DNA from: Holophagaceae bacterium UBA692
Lineage (GTDB): Bacteria; Acidobacteriota; Holophagae; Holophagales; Holophagaceae
Length of the DNA: 13,414 nt
Reading direction: 5' to 3'
NCBI GenBank assembly: GCA_002297665.1
Contig: DBMS01000278.1
Coordinates: 1-13,414, forward strand
In this document: positions 6,106 through 13,395 of the stretch, piece after piece
How positions within the stretch are numbered: the first letter of the stretch is position 1
Layout of the letters: every line of letters begins with the position of its first letter
The notes under the pieces: model-generated
Database searches by the model: none
What the model saw: only the letters and a program-made list of their open reading frames with translations
Told to the model about the DNA's origin: nothing
Position numbers and translations under genes: made by a program

Positions 6106-6828
6106 ATGCAAACCATGAATGAGACCCCCTCCCAGCAACCGACCTCCACCCGCCTGTGGATCGGCATCGCCATCATCGTCTTCGGCATCCTCGCGGCCCT
6201 GGACAACCTGCCGTTCGTGCGCGACCACGACCACTTCTTCCTGAACTTCTGGCCCGTGATCCTGATCGTCGTGGGCATCGGCAAGGTGAGCCGCGGCGCC
6301 GCGGAAAAGGGCATCTCCGGCTACCTCTTCATGCTCGCCGGCGCCTTCCTCCTGATCCACAACTTCGGCAGCGACAGCCTGGTGGAGGCCATGGGGCCGC
6401 TCTTCATCGTCGCGGTGGGCGTCTTCCTGGTCACCAAGGCCCTGCGCAAGAACCGGGGGGTCCCCGCGGACCTGGCCTCGCACGAGAGCTTCATCTCCTC
6501 CACGGCCATCTTCGGCGGCAACAAGCGCCGGGTCACCCACCAGGACTTCAAGGGCGGCGAGCTCACGGCCATCTTCGGCGGCTTCGAGCTGGACCTGCGC
6601 CAGGCCACCATCGAGGGCAACCAGGTGCGGGTGGACGTCTTCGTGCTCTTCGGCGGCGGCGAGATCAAGATCCCGCAGCACTGGGCGGTGTCCATGAAGG
6701 GCACGGCGATGCTGGGCGGCTTCGAGGACAAGACCCTCCACATGCCTTCCGCGGAAGGCGACGCCCCCCGGGTCCACCTGGTCGTCACGGGCCTGGTCCT
6801 GTTCGGCGGCCTCACCGTAATGAACTGA
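6106..6828 (+). CDS. LiaF-like membrane protein (LiaF transmembrane and C-terminal domains)
   Basis: 240 residues. About four membrane helices (17-34, 47-62, 71-86, 95-111) match the LiaF N-terminal transmembrane domain (DUF5668-like), including LNFWPVILIVVGI (46-58). From about residue 128 the soluble domain repeats an FGG motif: AIFGGN (134-139), AIFGGFELDL (155-164), VLFGGGEIKIP (180-190), AMLGGFED (201-208) and VLFGGLTV (231-238). This is the short-strand repeat pattern of LiaF C-terminal (cell-wall-active antibiotic response) domains. In Bacillus, LiaF inhibits the LiaS kinase until cell-envelope stress occurs. A similar role toward the adjoining LytS-type kinase is an inference from gene order. 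The start at 6106 has GGAGAG ending 4 bases upstream. Its stop is 1 base before the kinase start, implying translational coupling. Confidence 0.85.
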   Translation: MQTMNETPSQQPTSTRLWIGIAIIVFGILAALDNLPFVRDHDHFFLNFWPVILIVVGIGKVSRGAAEKGISGYLFMLAGAFLLIHNFGSDSLVEAMGPLFIVAVGVFLVTKALRKNRGVPADLASHESFISSTAIFGGNKRRVTHQDFKGGELTAIFGGFELDLRQATIEGNQVRVDVFVLFGGGEIKIPQHWAVSMKGTAMLGGFEDKTLHMPSAEGDAPRVHLVVTGLVLFGGLTVMN

Positions 6829-6829
6829 C

Positions 6830-7888
6830 GTGAATCCCATCACCAGCAGCCGCGCGCGACTGGGGACCTACCTCCTGGGGTGGGTCCCCGTGGTGGCGCT
6901 TTTGACCTTCGTGGCCATGAGCCAGGGCTGGCGCCTGGCCGAAGCCCTCGTGCTGGGCGTGCCCATGTGCGCGTTGGGGGCCTTCCTGTTCCTGACGTCC
7001 TGGTACCTGTGCCGGGCCCTGCCGCTGCGGTCCACGCGCGTGGGCAGCCACTGGACCGCCTGGATCCTGGCGGCGGTGATCATGGCCGCCCTCTGGTCCG
7101 GGGCGGGGGTGGCCCTGGCCTGGTGTCTGGACCGGCTCAGCCCCCTGGCCGGGCTGTACCACCGGGCCCTGGCGGCCCTGCCGACCCTCCTGGGCATCGG
7201 CGTCGTCCTCTACCTGGCCACCCTGACCCTGCACTACCTGCTGGACGCCGTGGACCTGGGCAAGCTCTCCGAGGCCCGGGAGGCGGAATTCCGCATCCTG
7301 GCCCAGGACGCCGAGCTGCGGGCCCTCAGGGCCCAGCTCAACCCCCACTTCCTGTTCAACAGCCTCAACTCCATCAGCGCCCTGACCACCATCGACCCCC
7401 CCAAGGCGCGGTCCATGTGCATCCTCCTGTCGGATTTCCTGCGCGGCAGCCTGCGGCTGGGGGAAAAGCGCCTGGTCTCCCTTTCGGAGGAGGCCGACCT
7501 GCTCAAGGCCTACCTGTCCATCGAGCAGATCCGGTTCGGCAGCCGGCTCCAGGTGCAGTGGGACCTGGACCCGGCCACCCTGTCCGAGGAGGTCCCCGCC
7601 CTGCTCCTGCAGCCCCTGGTGGAGAACGCCATCAAGCACGGCATCGCCGGCCTCACCGAAGGCGGCGTGGTGCGCGTGGCCTCCCGCCGGGAAGGCAACG
7701 TGCTCGAGCTCGTGGTGGAGAACCCCGTGGACGCCGACACGCCGGTGGTGCCGGGGCTGGGGCTGGGGCAGCGGCAGGTGCGGAGCCGGCTCCAGATGAG
7801 GTACGGGGACCGCATGCGTTTCGAGGCGGGCACGGCGGACGGGATCCACCGGGTCCGCATGGTCTTTCCGAGCGAGGTCAAGCCATGA
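6830..7888 (+). CDS. LytS/YesM-type sensor histidine kinase with four membrane helices
   Basis: 352 residues, starting at GTG 1 base after the LiaF-like stop; no Shine-Dalgarno, so probably coupled translation. Four N-terminal membrane helices (about 12-30, 38-60, 76-99, 117-138) have very short loops and no extracytoplasmic sensor domain. A helical linker leads to the His_kinase block AQLNPHFLFNSLNSI (168-182) with phospho-acceptor His173. The ATP-binding part has an N-box PLVENAIKHG (262-271, Asn266) and a G-box GLGLGQRQV (309-317). The enzyme should autophosphorylate and pass phosphate to the LytTR regulator encoded next, whose ATG overlaps its stop (ATGA). With no sensor domain, stimulus perception is probably within the membrane or through the LiaF-like protein, as inferred for LiaS-type kinases. 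Confidence 0.92.
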   Translation: MNPITSSRARLGTYLLGWVPVVALLTFVAMSQGWRLAEALVLGVPMCALGAFLFLTSWYLCRALPLRSTRVGSHWTAWILAAVIMAALWSGAGVALAWCLDRLSPLAGLYHRALAALPTLLGIGVVLYLATLTLHYLLDAVDLGKLSEAREAEFRILAQDAELRALRAQLNPHFLFNSLNSISALTTIDPPKARSMCILLSDFLRGSLRLGEKRLVSLSEEADLLKAYLSIEQIRFGSRLQVQWDLDPATLSEEVPALLLQPLVENAIKHGIAGLTEGGVVRVASRREGNVLELVVENPVDADTPVVPGLGLGQRQVRSRLQMRYGDRMRFEAGTADGIHRVRMVFPSEVKP

Positions 7889-8649
7889 TCGAGAAAACCT
7901 ACAAAGCCATCGTGGTGGACGACGAGGACCTGGCCCGGGCCATCGTCGTCGAGCACCTGGGCGTCCATCCCGAGATCCGGGTGGTCGCCAGCTGCGCCAA
8001 CGGTTTCGAGGCGGTCAAGGCCGCCACGGAGCACAAGCCCGACCTGCTGTTCCTGGACATCCAGATGCCCAAGCTCAACGGGTTCGAGGTGCTGGAGCTG
8101 CTGGACCCGCAGCCCACGGTGGTCTTCATCACCGCCTACGACCAGCACGCCCTCAAGGCCTTCGAGGTGCACGCCGTGGACTACCTGCTCAAGCCCTTCG
8201 ACGCCGAGCGCTTCGAGGAGGCCCTGGTGCGGGCCAAGGCGCGGTGCGACCAGGGGGCCCCCTCCGGCCCCCAGCCCGCGGAGCTCTCGGACGCCGCGCG
8301 CAGCGACTGGCCCCTGGACCGCCTGGTGGTCAAGGACGGCACCAAGGTGACCCTCATCCCCCTGGCCAAGCTGGACTACGTGCAGGCCCAGGACGACTAC
8401 GTGCTGCTGAAGACCCCCGAGAAGAGCCACCTCAAGCAGCAGACCATCTCGAGCCTGGAGACCCGCCTGGACCCCAACCGCTTCCTGCGGATCCACCGGA
8501 GCTTCATCATCCAGCTGGACCGCCTGGCCCGCCTGGAGCAGACGCCCTCGGAAAGCTGGGTGGCCGTGCTGCACGACGGCACCCGCCTGCCGGTGAGCAA
8601 GAGCGGATACGCCCGGATCAAGACCCTGCTGGAGAAGGGCAGCGTCTGA
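7885..8649 (+). CDS. LytTR-family DNA-binding response regulator
   Basis: 254 residues. The receiver domain occupies about 7-122: acidic VDDED (11-15), phospho-acceptor Asp58 in LLFLDIQMPK, Thr83 in ITAYD and Lys103 in LLKPFD. After a Pro/Ala linker (124-142) comes a LytTR domain (about 146-250) with LVVKDGTKVTLIPLAKLDYVQ signatures, DDYVLLKT (170-177), FLRIHRSFIIQL (200-211) and a terminal LPVSKSGYARIKTLL. LytTR domains insert beta-strands into paired direct repeats, and the 21-base-period repeat at 5861-5893 upstream of this operon is a fitting target. The gene overlaps the kinase gene by 4 bases. No convincing terminator follows before the doxX-like gene. Confidence 0.94.
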   Translation: MIEKTYKAIVVDDEDLARAIVVEHLGVHPEIRVVASCANGFEAVKAATEHKPDLLFLDIQMPKLNGFEVLELLDPQPTVVFITAYDQHALKAFEVHAVDYLLKPFDAERFEEALVRAKARCDQGAPSGPQPAELSDAARSDWPLDRLVVKDGTKVTLIPLAKLDYVQAQDDYVLLKTPEKSHLKQQTISSLETRLDPNRFLRIHRSFIIQLDRLARLEQTPSESWVAVLHDGTRLPVSKSGYARIKTLLEKGSV

Positions 8650-8679
8650 TCGGGCGAAGCTGAGGGCCCGGCCGGAGGC

Positions 8680-8708
8680 TTTACGCCGCGGAAGGGGTTG
8701 CATATTCG
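8680..8708 (+). promoter_or_regulatory. Weak candidate promoter before the DoxX-like gene
   Basis: TTTACG (8680-8685), a 17-base spacer and TATTCG (8703-8708) form a weak sigma70-like pair (four and three of six matches) in the 91-base gap after the response regulator gene. The dip in GC around 8698-8707 supports a promoter here, but the match is poor. Confidence 0.25.
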
Positions 8709-8740
8709 TCCGGATCGGCATCAAAGGTCCGGAGGAACGC

Positions 8741-9145
8741 ATGGCCAAGTCCCGTTTCTTAACCCAGGCACCCCCCATTGCCGCCCGCGTGGTGCTTGGC
8801 TTGCTATTCGCGGTCACCGGGCTGAACGGCTTCCTGGACTTCCTGCCCAGGCCCACGGCGCCCATGCCCGAAGGCGCCGCCGCCTTCGCGGGGGCGATGA
8901 TGAAGACGGGCTACCTGCTCCAGCTCCTGGCGGGAACCCAGCTGGTGGCCGGCGTCCTGCTCCTGGCGGGGCGCTTCGTGCCCCTGGCCCTCGCGCTCCT
9001 GGCGCCGGTGATCGTGAACATCATCTGCTTCCATGTCTTCCTGCTGCCTGCGGGCATCGGGCCCGGCGTGCTGGCGCTGGTCCTGGAACTGTACCTGGCC
9101 TGGACCTGGCGTGCGGCCTTCCGCGCGATGCTCGCCGCAAGGTGA
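8741..9145 (+). CDS. DoxX-like integral membrane protein
   Basis: 134 residues with four predicted membrane helices (about 14-34, 55-77, 82-103, 106-126) and a short basic C-terminus. RVVLGLLFAVTGLNGFLDFL (17-36) and the LLQLLAGTQLVAGVLLLAGR segment (59-78) are characteristic of the DoxX superfamily. Members are linked to quinone-dependent or thiol redox processes, but most have no assigned activity and none can be given here. The start is well supported by GGAGG (8731-8735) 5 bases upstream. It may be its own unit or a tail of the LytTR operon. It converges with birA, leaving 25 bases between stop codons. Confidence 0.75.
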   Translation: MAKSRFLTQAPPIAARVVLGLLFAVTGLNGFLDFLPRPTAPMPEGAAAFAGAMMKTGYLLQLLAGTQLVAGVLLLAGRFVPLALALLAPVIVNIICFHVFLLPAGIGPGVLALVLELYLAWTWRAAFRAMLAAR

Positions 9146-9148
9146 ACG

Positions 9149-9161
9149 GCCGGCGGCCGGC
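9149..9161. other. GC-only stem-loop between convergent genes
   Basis: GCCGG (9149-9153) and CCGGC (9157-9161) can pair around a CGG loop, in the 25-base gap between the convergent doxX-like and birA stop codons. It has no T-tract on either strand, so it is at best a weak or Rho-assisted transcription barrier. Confidence 0.25.
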
Positions 9162-9170
9162 GCAAGGGGA

Positions 9171-9845
9171 TCAGGCCAGGCCGGAGACGTCCCCGGCGGT
9201 GAGGTCGACGTAGGTCCCGCCGCCCCGTTCCACCCTCAGGCGGCCATCGCCCAGCCAGCCCACGCACACGCCCTCCCCTTCCTCCCACCGGACCGCATCC
9301 CCGGCCCCGGGCCAGAGGAAGGGCGGCACCCGGGTGACGTCCAGGTCCTCCCAGGCGTCCAGGATGTCGCGGGCCAGGACGGGCGCCCGGGGGACGGGGC
9401 CCGTGGCCAGGTCCCGGAGGCAGGCGGGGGGGATCCGGCGGCCGGGAATGGCGGGGGCCTCCTCCAGGTTGACGCCCAGGCCCAGCAGGACGCGGTCCCC
9501 CTTGGCCTGGCCGATGATCCCGCCCACTTTCACCAGGCGGCCGTCCTTGCGCGCCACGAGGTCGTTGGGCCACTTGAGGCCCAGGGGGGCGCCGGAGGGC
9601 TCCAGCACTTCCACCACGGCCGCCATGGCCCGCTGGAGGAGGAGGCCGGGGGGAACCCGGGGCGCCGGCAGACATGCGGACAGCCAAAGACCGGCGCCTG
9701 GGCGGCTCACCCAGGTGTTGCCGGCCTGGCCACGGCCCAGGAGCTGCTCGCCGGCGAGGACGCCGCAGCAGCCCAGTTCCGGGTGGCGCTCCAGGAAGGC
9801 CTGGGTGGAATCCACCACCCCCAGGCGGATCAGCGGGAGGGGCAT
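9171..9845 (-). CDS. birA: Biotin--[acetyl-CoA carboxylase] ligase (monofunctional)
   Basis: 224 residues. It activates biotin with ATP to biotinyl-AMP and attaches it to the biotin carboxyl carrier protein. Motifs: VDSTQ (11-15), biotin-loop GRGQAGNTW (37-45), LKWPNDLVA (90-98), KVGGIIGQ (106-113, with Lys106) and GLGVNLEE (122-129). A small C-terminal beta domain follows from about 180. The protein begins directly at the catalytic domain; no N-terminal helix-turn-helix exists, so it cannot act as a BirA-type repressor. In the biotin loop, E. coli GRGRRGR is GRGQAGN here: Gln in that place occurs in other ligases, but the Ala is less usual. The start at 9845 overlaps the end of coaX by 16 bases, implying translational coupling. 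The frame stays open upstream through coaX, but that part is not coding. Confidence 0.92.
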   Translation of the reverse strand: MPLPLIRLGVVDSTQAFLERHPELGCCGVLAGEQLLGRGQAGNTWVSRPGAGLWLSACLPAPRVPPGLLLQRAMAAVVEVLEPSGAPLGLKWPNDLVARKDGRLVKVGGIIGQAKGDRVLLGLGVNLEEAPAIPGRRIPPACLRDLATGPVPRAPVLARDILDAWEDLDVTRVPPFLWPGAGDAVRWEEGEGVCVGWLGDGRLRVERGGGTYVDLTAGDVSGLA

Positions 9846-10630
9846 GGCTTGCGGTTCTTCAGCCAGAGGATGCGCAGGCCGTCCAGGGTGAGGTCGGGGG
9901 CCACCTCGTGGACGAAGCGGCTGGCGGGGACGATCACCTTGGCCAGTCCGCCGGTGGCCACCACCTTGGAGCCCGGGTACTCGGCCAGCAGGCGCTCCAG
10001 GATGCCGTCCACCTGGCCCACGTAGCCGTAGAAGAGGCCGGACTGCATGGCCTGGATGGTGGAGCGCCCCACGAGGCGCTCGGGTTCGGCGATCTCCACC
10101 CGGGGCAGCCGGGAGGCGCGCTGGAACAGGGCCTCGGCGCTGATCTTCAGGCCGGGGCAGATGATGCCGCCCAGATACTCGCGACGGTCGTTGACCACGT
10201 CGAAGGTGGTGGCGGTGCCGAAGTCCACGGCGATGAGCGGAGCGCCGTAGGCCTCCAGGCCCGCCACGGCGTTGACGATGCGGTCCGCGCCCAGTTCCGC
10301 GGGGTTGTCCAGCAGGACCTTGAGGCCGGTCTTGATGCCGGGCTCGATCCACAGGGGCTCGGCCTTGAAGTAGACCCGGAGCCAGGCGTCCAGGACCGGG
10401 TGCAGGGGCGGCACCACGCTCGAGATGACCACGTGGCGGATGGAGGCCGGGTCGATCCCGGCGTGCTTGAGCAGGGCCAGGCTGGAAAGCCCGTACTCGT
10501 CCACGGTGCGCTCCCGGCTCGTGGCCAGGCGCCAGGAATGGACGATGGGGCCGCCCTCCCCGGCGGCAAGGTCGAAGATGCCCAGGACGATGTTGGTGTT
10601 GCCGACGTCCACGGCCAGCAGAAGGCTCAT
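9830..10630 (-). CDS. coaX: Type III pantothenate kinase
   Basis: 266 residues, normal for CoaX. It phosphorylates pantothenate in the first step of coenzyme A synthesis. The type III enzymes belong to the ASKHA superfamily and resist CoA feedback. Visible motifs: AVDVGNTNIV (6-15, phosphate loop with Asp8), PPLHP (74-78), GADRIVNAVAG (114-124, Asp116), AVDFGTATTFD (134-144), GGIICPG (154-160) and ATGGLA (225-230). The ATG at 10630 has GGAG 5 bases upstream. coaX next to birA is a common bacterial arrangement linking cofactor and carboxylase metabolism. It follows tdk by 83 bases on the same strand and may share its transcript. Confidence 0.95.
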   Translation of the reverse strand: MSLLLAVDVGNTNIVLGIFDLAAGEGGPIVHSWRLATSRERTVDEYGLSSLALLKHAGIDPASIRHVVISSVVPPLHPVLDAWLRVYFKAEPLWIEPGIKTGLKVLLDNPAELGADRIVNAVAGLEAYGAPLIAVDFGTATTFDVVNDRREYLGGIICPGLKISAEALFQRASRLPRVEIAEPERLVGRSTIQAMQSGLFYGYVGQVDGILERLLAEYPGSKVVATGGLAKVIVPASRFVHEVAPDLTLDGLRILWLKNRKPCPSR

Positions 10631-10696
10631 ACGTGCTCCACGTTCCAGGATCTCCCACAATGCCGGCGCGCACAAACGCGTCCCGCCAGGGCCTCG

Positions 10697-10713
10697 GGAA
10701 CCCGATCGGTTCC
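10697..10713 (-). other. Stem-loop immediately after tdk
   Basis: GGAACC (10697-10702) and GGTTCC (10708-10713) pair around a five-base loop, directly adjoining the tdk stop codon (10714-10716) on the minus strand. There is no T-tract downstream, so it may slow or protect the tdk transcript end rather than terminate it. coaX begins 67 bases further on. Confidence 0.3.
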
Positions 10714-11313
10714 TTAGGCGGGTAATGACGCGGGCGGCGCGCTGATGCCTTCCTTCCAGTGCTTGCGGCACAGGGCGGTGTAGCTCTCGTTGCCGCCGAT
10801 GAGCACCTGGGGCCCTTCCATGACCACCTTGCCGTCCACGATCCGGGCGTTCATGGTGGCCTTCTTGCCGCACCAGCAGATGGTCTTGAGTTCCTCGATG
10901 CGGTCGGCGAGGGCCAGCAGGGCCGCCGACCCCGGAAACAGCTCGCCCCGGAAGTCCGCGCGCAGGCCGAAGGCCATGACGGGGATGCCGGTGCGGTCCG
11001 AGAGGTCGCAGAACTGCGCGACCTGCGCGCGGGTGAGGAACTGGGCCTCGTCGATGAGGATGCAGTTGGGCACGCCCCGCTCGGCCACCGTGGCGGCGTG
11101 GAGCGCGTCGATGTCGGTGTCGGGCTTGATCATGGCGTCCACGGGGGCTTCCAGGCCGATGCGGGCGCGGATGAGGTTGGCCCCCGCGCGGGTGTCCACG
11201 CTGGGCTTGTACAGGTGCACGTTCTGGTGGCGCTCCAGGTAGTTGTAGCGGACGGTGAGCACCTGGATGCTCTTGCCGGCGTTCATCGCGCCGTATCGGA
11301 AGAAGACAGTCAC
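10714..11313 (-). CDS. tdk: Thymidine kinase (type II)
   Basis: 199 residues. The enzyme phosphorylates thymidine (and deoxyuridine) in pyrimidine salvage. The P-loop is YGAMNAGKS (7-15). The Walker B/catalytic motif is ILIDEAQFL (85-93) with Glu89. The lid/substrate segment is FGLRADFRGELFPGS (115-129), and the thymidine-binding block is IGGNESY (172-178). Structural zinc is bound by Cys146 and Cys148 (a CXC pair) with Cys182 and His185 of LCRKH. The MNAGKS form of the P-loop resembles the E. coli type. The start is GTG at 11313; GGGGGT lies 7 bases before it as a poor Shine-Dalgarno. An ATG start would remove the P-loop strand, so the GTG is preferred. It lies 38 bases after the ABC-F gene. 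Confidence 0.95.
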   Translation of the reverse strand: MTVFFRYGAMNAGKSIQVLTVRYNYLERHQNVHLYKPSVDTRAGANLIRARIGLEAPVDAMIKPDTDIDALHAATVAERGVPNCILIDEAQFLTRAQVAQFCDLSDRTGIPVMAFGLRADFRGELFPGSAALLALADRIEELKTICWCGKKATMNARIVDGKVVMEGPQVLIGGNESYTALCRKHWKEGISAPPASLPA

Positions 11314-11341
11314 CCTCAGACCCCCGTTGAATGGATACGCC

Positions 11342-11371
11342 AGTATAGCGGCTACTTCCGGGCTTCCTCCA
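11342..11371 (-). promoter_or_regulatory. Candidate promoter for tdk
   Basis: On the minus strand TATACT (11347 to 11342) is a five-of-six match to a -10 box and lies 28 bases before the tdk GTG, giving a leader of roughly 22 bases. The matching -35 position (TGGAGG at 18 bases) is poor. It overlaps the end of the ABC-F gene. Confidence 0.35.
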
Positions 11372-13349
11372 GGGCGGTCTGGGCCTCCTCCCAGGCGCTC
11401 ATGGCGTAGGCGAGCTCGGTCTCCAGGGCCTTCTGGGCATCCAGCCTGGCGCCGAAGACCTCCCAGTCGGCGGGGTCGGCGGCGGCCAGTTCCCGGGCGA
11501 GCACGGCGAGGCGGCCTTCCAGGTCCGCCACCGCCGTCTCGGCCTCCTGCACCTTGCGCTCCCAGCGCTTGACGGTCTTCTGCCGCTCGCGGTCGATGGG
11601 TTGCGGCTTCTGGGGCTGGGCCTGGGCCTTCTGGGGCTGGGCTTTCTGGGGCTGGGCTTTCTGGGGCTGGGCTTTCTGGGGCTCGGACTTGCGCCGGGGG
11701 GTTTCCTCCACGGCCTCGGCCTCCCCGGGTTCCTCGCCGATGTCCAGGTCCACCCAGGCCTGGTTGTCCTCGTAGCCGCCTTCGCGGAATTCGGTGCGGT
11801 TCTCGTGCACGCGCAGGATGCTGTCGGCCACGCGCCCCAGGAGGTAGCGGTCGTGGGTCACCACCACCACGGCTCCGGTGAAGCTGAGGATGGTGTCCTC
11901 CATGGCCTCCATGGAATGGATGTCCATGTGGTTGGTGGGCTCGTCCAGGAGCAGCAGGTTGACGCCCTCGCGGATCAGCGTGGCCACCGAGAGCCGCGCG
12001 CGCTCGCCGCCGGAAAGCACGGTGACCGGCTTGTCCACGTCGTCGCCGCGGAAGGAGAACTTGGCCAGGAAGCCCAGGACGTCCTGCTTGGGGGCCATGG
12101 GGATCACGGCCTGGATCTGCTGGAAGACCGTGTTGCGGGGGTCCAGGTTCTTGTGGTGCTGGTCGAAGTAGCCGAGCTTGACCTGGCTGCCCAGGCGCGA
12201 GCCGCCGGTGATGAAGTCGATCTCGCCCGCGATGGCCTTGAGCAGGGTGGACTTCCCGGTGCCGTTGAGGCCGACGATGGCGAGCTTCTGGCCGCGCTTG
12301 ACCTGGAAGTGCTCCAGGGGCTCGAACAGGGGCACCCCGTCCCAGCCCACCGAGGCCTTGTCCAGCACCAGCGCCGTGTCACCGCTGCGCTGGGTCTCGG
12401 GGAAGCTGAACTTGATGCGCCGGCGGTCCTTGAGGGGCTTCTCCAGGCGCTGCAGCTTGGCGAGCTGGGTGCGCCGGCCCCGGGCGATCTTGGTGTCCTG
12501 GCCGGCGATGTTGCGGCGGATGTAGTCCTCCTGCCGCTTGATGTACTCCTGCTGGCGCTCGAAATGGCGCTCGGCGATCTCGATCTCCGCTTCCTTCTTC
12601 TCGATGAACTCGGTGTAGTTGCCCTCGTAGGCGCGGCTGCGGCCCAGTTCGATCTCGAGGATGCTGGTGGCGATGCGGTCCAGGAAGTAGCGGTCGTGGC
12701 TGATGACGGCCACGGTGGCGTTCGTGCCGTTGATGAAGCTCTCCAGCCAGCGCAGGCTGGGCAGGTCCAGGTGGTTGGTGGGCTCGTCCAGAAGCAGGAG
12801 GTCCTGGCCCTGGAGGATGGCCTTGGCCAGCATCACGCGGCTCTTCTGGCCGCCGCTGAGCTCCAGCACGCTCTTGTCCATCATCTCGGGCGCGAAGCCC
12901 AGCGCGAAGAGGATGCTTTCGGCGCGGCTGCGGATGGTGAACCCGTCAAGACGCTCGAAGGCCTCCTGCACCTTCTGGTACCGCTCCATGACGGCGTCCA
13001 GGTCGACCCCGGGCTCGGCCATGCGGTGCTCCAGGTCGCGCATCTCGTGCTGCAGGGACTCCACGTCCCCGAAGGCGGCCATGGCCTCTTCCAGGATGCT
13101 TCCGCCGGTGGCCGGAACCAGGTCCTGGGCATAGTGGCCCACGCGGATGCCCCGCTCGGCGGTGGGCCGCACCACGGTGCCGTCGTCCAGTTCCAGCTCG
13201 CCCAGGAGGACCTTGAAGACCGTGCTCTTGCCGGCGCCGTTGCGCCCGATGACGCCCCAGCACTCGTCCTCCTGGATGGCCCAGGTGACGTCCTTCAGCA
13301 CCTCGTGGGGGCCGAAGCTGAGGAAGGCGTGGTTCAGGCTGGCGAGCAT
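11352..13349 (-). CDS. ABC-F family ATPase (ribosome-associated type, Uup/EttA-like)
   Basis: 665 residues with two ABC domains and no membrane helices. Domain 1: Walker A GRNGAGKS (35-42), signature LSGGQ (164-168), Walker B LLLLDEP (184-190) and switch His218. Domain 2: GLNGTGKS (360-367), LSGGE (445-449), LLLLDEP (465-471) and His499. The charged linker between them (about 236-320) is the P-site tRNA-interaction motif region of ABC-F proteins, which act on the 70S ribosome to relieve stalling or protect from antibiotics. The C-terminus adds a PQKAQ-repeat tether (557-584) and a coiled coil (about 586-664) as in Uup. I cannot separate a housekeeping factor from a resistance factor; the Uup-like tail favours housekeeping. 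There is no Shine-Dalgarno, and the start is 11 bases past a terminator T-tract. Confidence 0.92.
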   Translation of the reverse strand: MLASLNHAFLSFGPHEVLKDVTWAIQEDECWGVIGRNGAGKSTVFKVLLGELELDDGTVVRPTAERGIRVGHYAQDLVPATGGSILEEAMAAFGDVESLQHEMRDLEHRMAEPGVDLDAVMERYQKVQEAFERLDGFTIRSRAESILFALGFAPEMMDKSVLELSGGQKSRVMLAKAILQGQDLLLLDEPTNHLDLPSLRWLESFINGTNATVAVISHDRYFLDRIATSILEIELGRSRAYEGNYTEFIEKKEAEIEIAERHFERQQEYIKRQEDYIRRNIAGQDTKIARGRRTQLAKLQRLEKPLKDRRRIKFSFPETQRSGDTALVLDKASVGWDGVPLFEPLEHFQVKRGQKLAIVGLNGTGKSTLLKAIAGEIDFITGGSRLGSQVKLGYFDQHHKNLDPRNTVFQQIQAVIPMAPKQDVLGFLAKFSFRGDDVDKPVTVLSGGERARLSVATLIREGVNLLLLDEPTNHMDIHSMEAMEDTILSFTGAVVVVTHDRYLLGRVADSILRVHENRTEFREGGYEDNQAWVDLDIGEEPGEAEAVEETPRRKSEPQKAQPQKAQPQKAQPQKAQAQPQKPQPIDRERQKTVKRWERKVQEAETAVADLEGRLAVLARELAAADPADWEVFGARLDAQKALETELAYAMSAWEEAQTALEEARK
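11627..11686. repeat. Four 15-base tandem repeats inside the ABC-F gene
   Basis: Four nearly identical 15-base units (CTTTCTGGGGCTGGG on the plus strand, first base at 11627, 11642, 11657 and 11672) encode the repeating pentapeptide PQKAQ on the minus strand. The first and last copies differ by a single base each. A further degenerate copy at about 11602-11620 is offset by a 6-base insertion. All copies are in frame, so gain or loss of units would only change linker length between the second ABC domain and the C-terminal coiled coil. Confidence 0.9.
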
Positions 13350-13360
13350 GTTCGTGTTTC

Positions 13361-13391
13361 AAGAAAAGAGGCCACCGGGTTGGTGGCCTCT
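13361..13391 (-). terminator. Intrinsic terminator between the tRNA and the ABC-F gene
   Basis: On the minus strand AGAGGCCACC (13391-13382) and GGTGGCCTCT (13376-13367) form a perfect 10-base stem with loop AACCC, followed by TTTCTT. It lies 4 bases after the likely tRNA 3' end and 11 bases before the ABC-F start codon. On the plus strand the stem is followed by GTTTT, so it may work weakly in that direction too. Confidence 0.88.
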
Positions 13392-13395
13392 GTTT

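Noticed and set aside
8708..8733. Direct repeat GTCCGGA (8708-8714 and 8727-8733) before the DoxX-like gene
   Set aside because: Only seven bases, with a 19-base period, and the second copy overlaps the Shine-Dalgarno; it lacks the GTT core of the LytTR-like repeats.
9171..10673. A 500-residue minus-strand frame suggesting a long N-terminal extension of BirA
   Set aside because: The extension is an out-of-frame reading of coaX; BirA motifs begin right after the ATG at 9845 and no helix-turn-helix domain is encoded.
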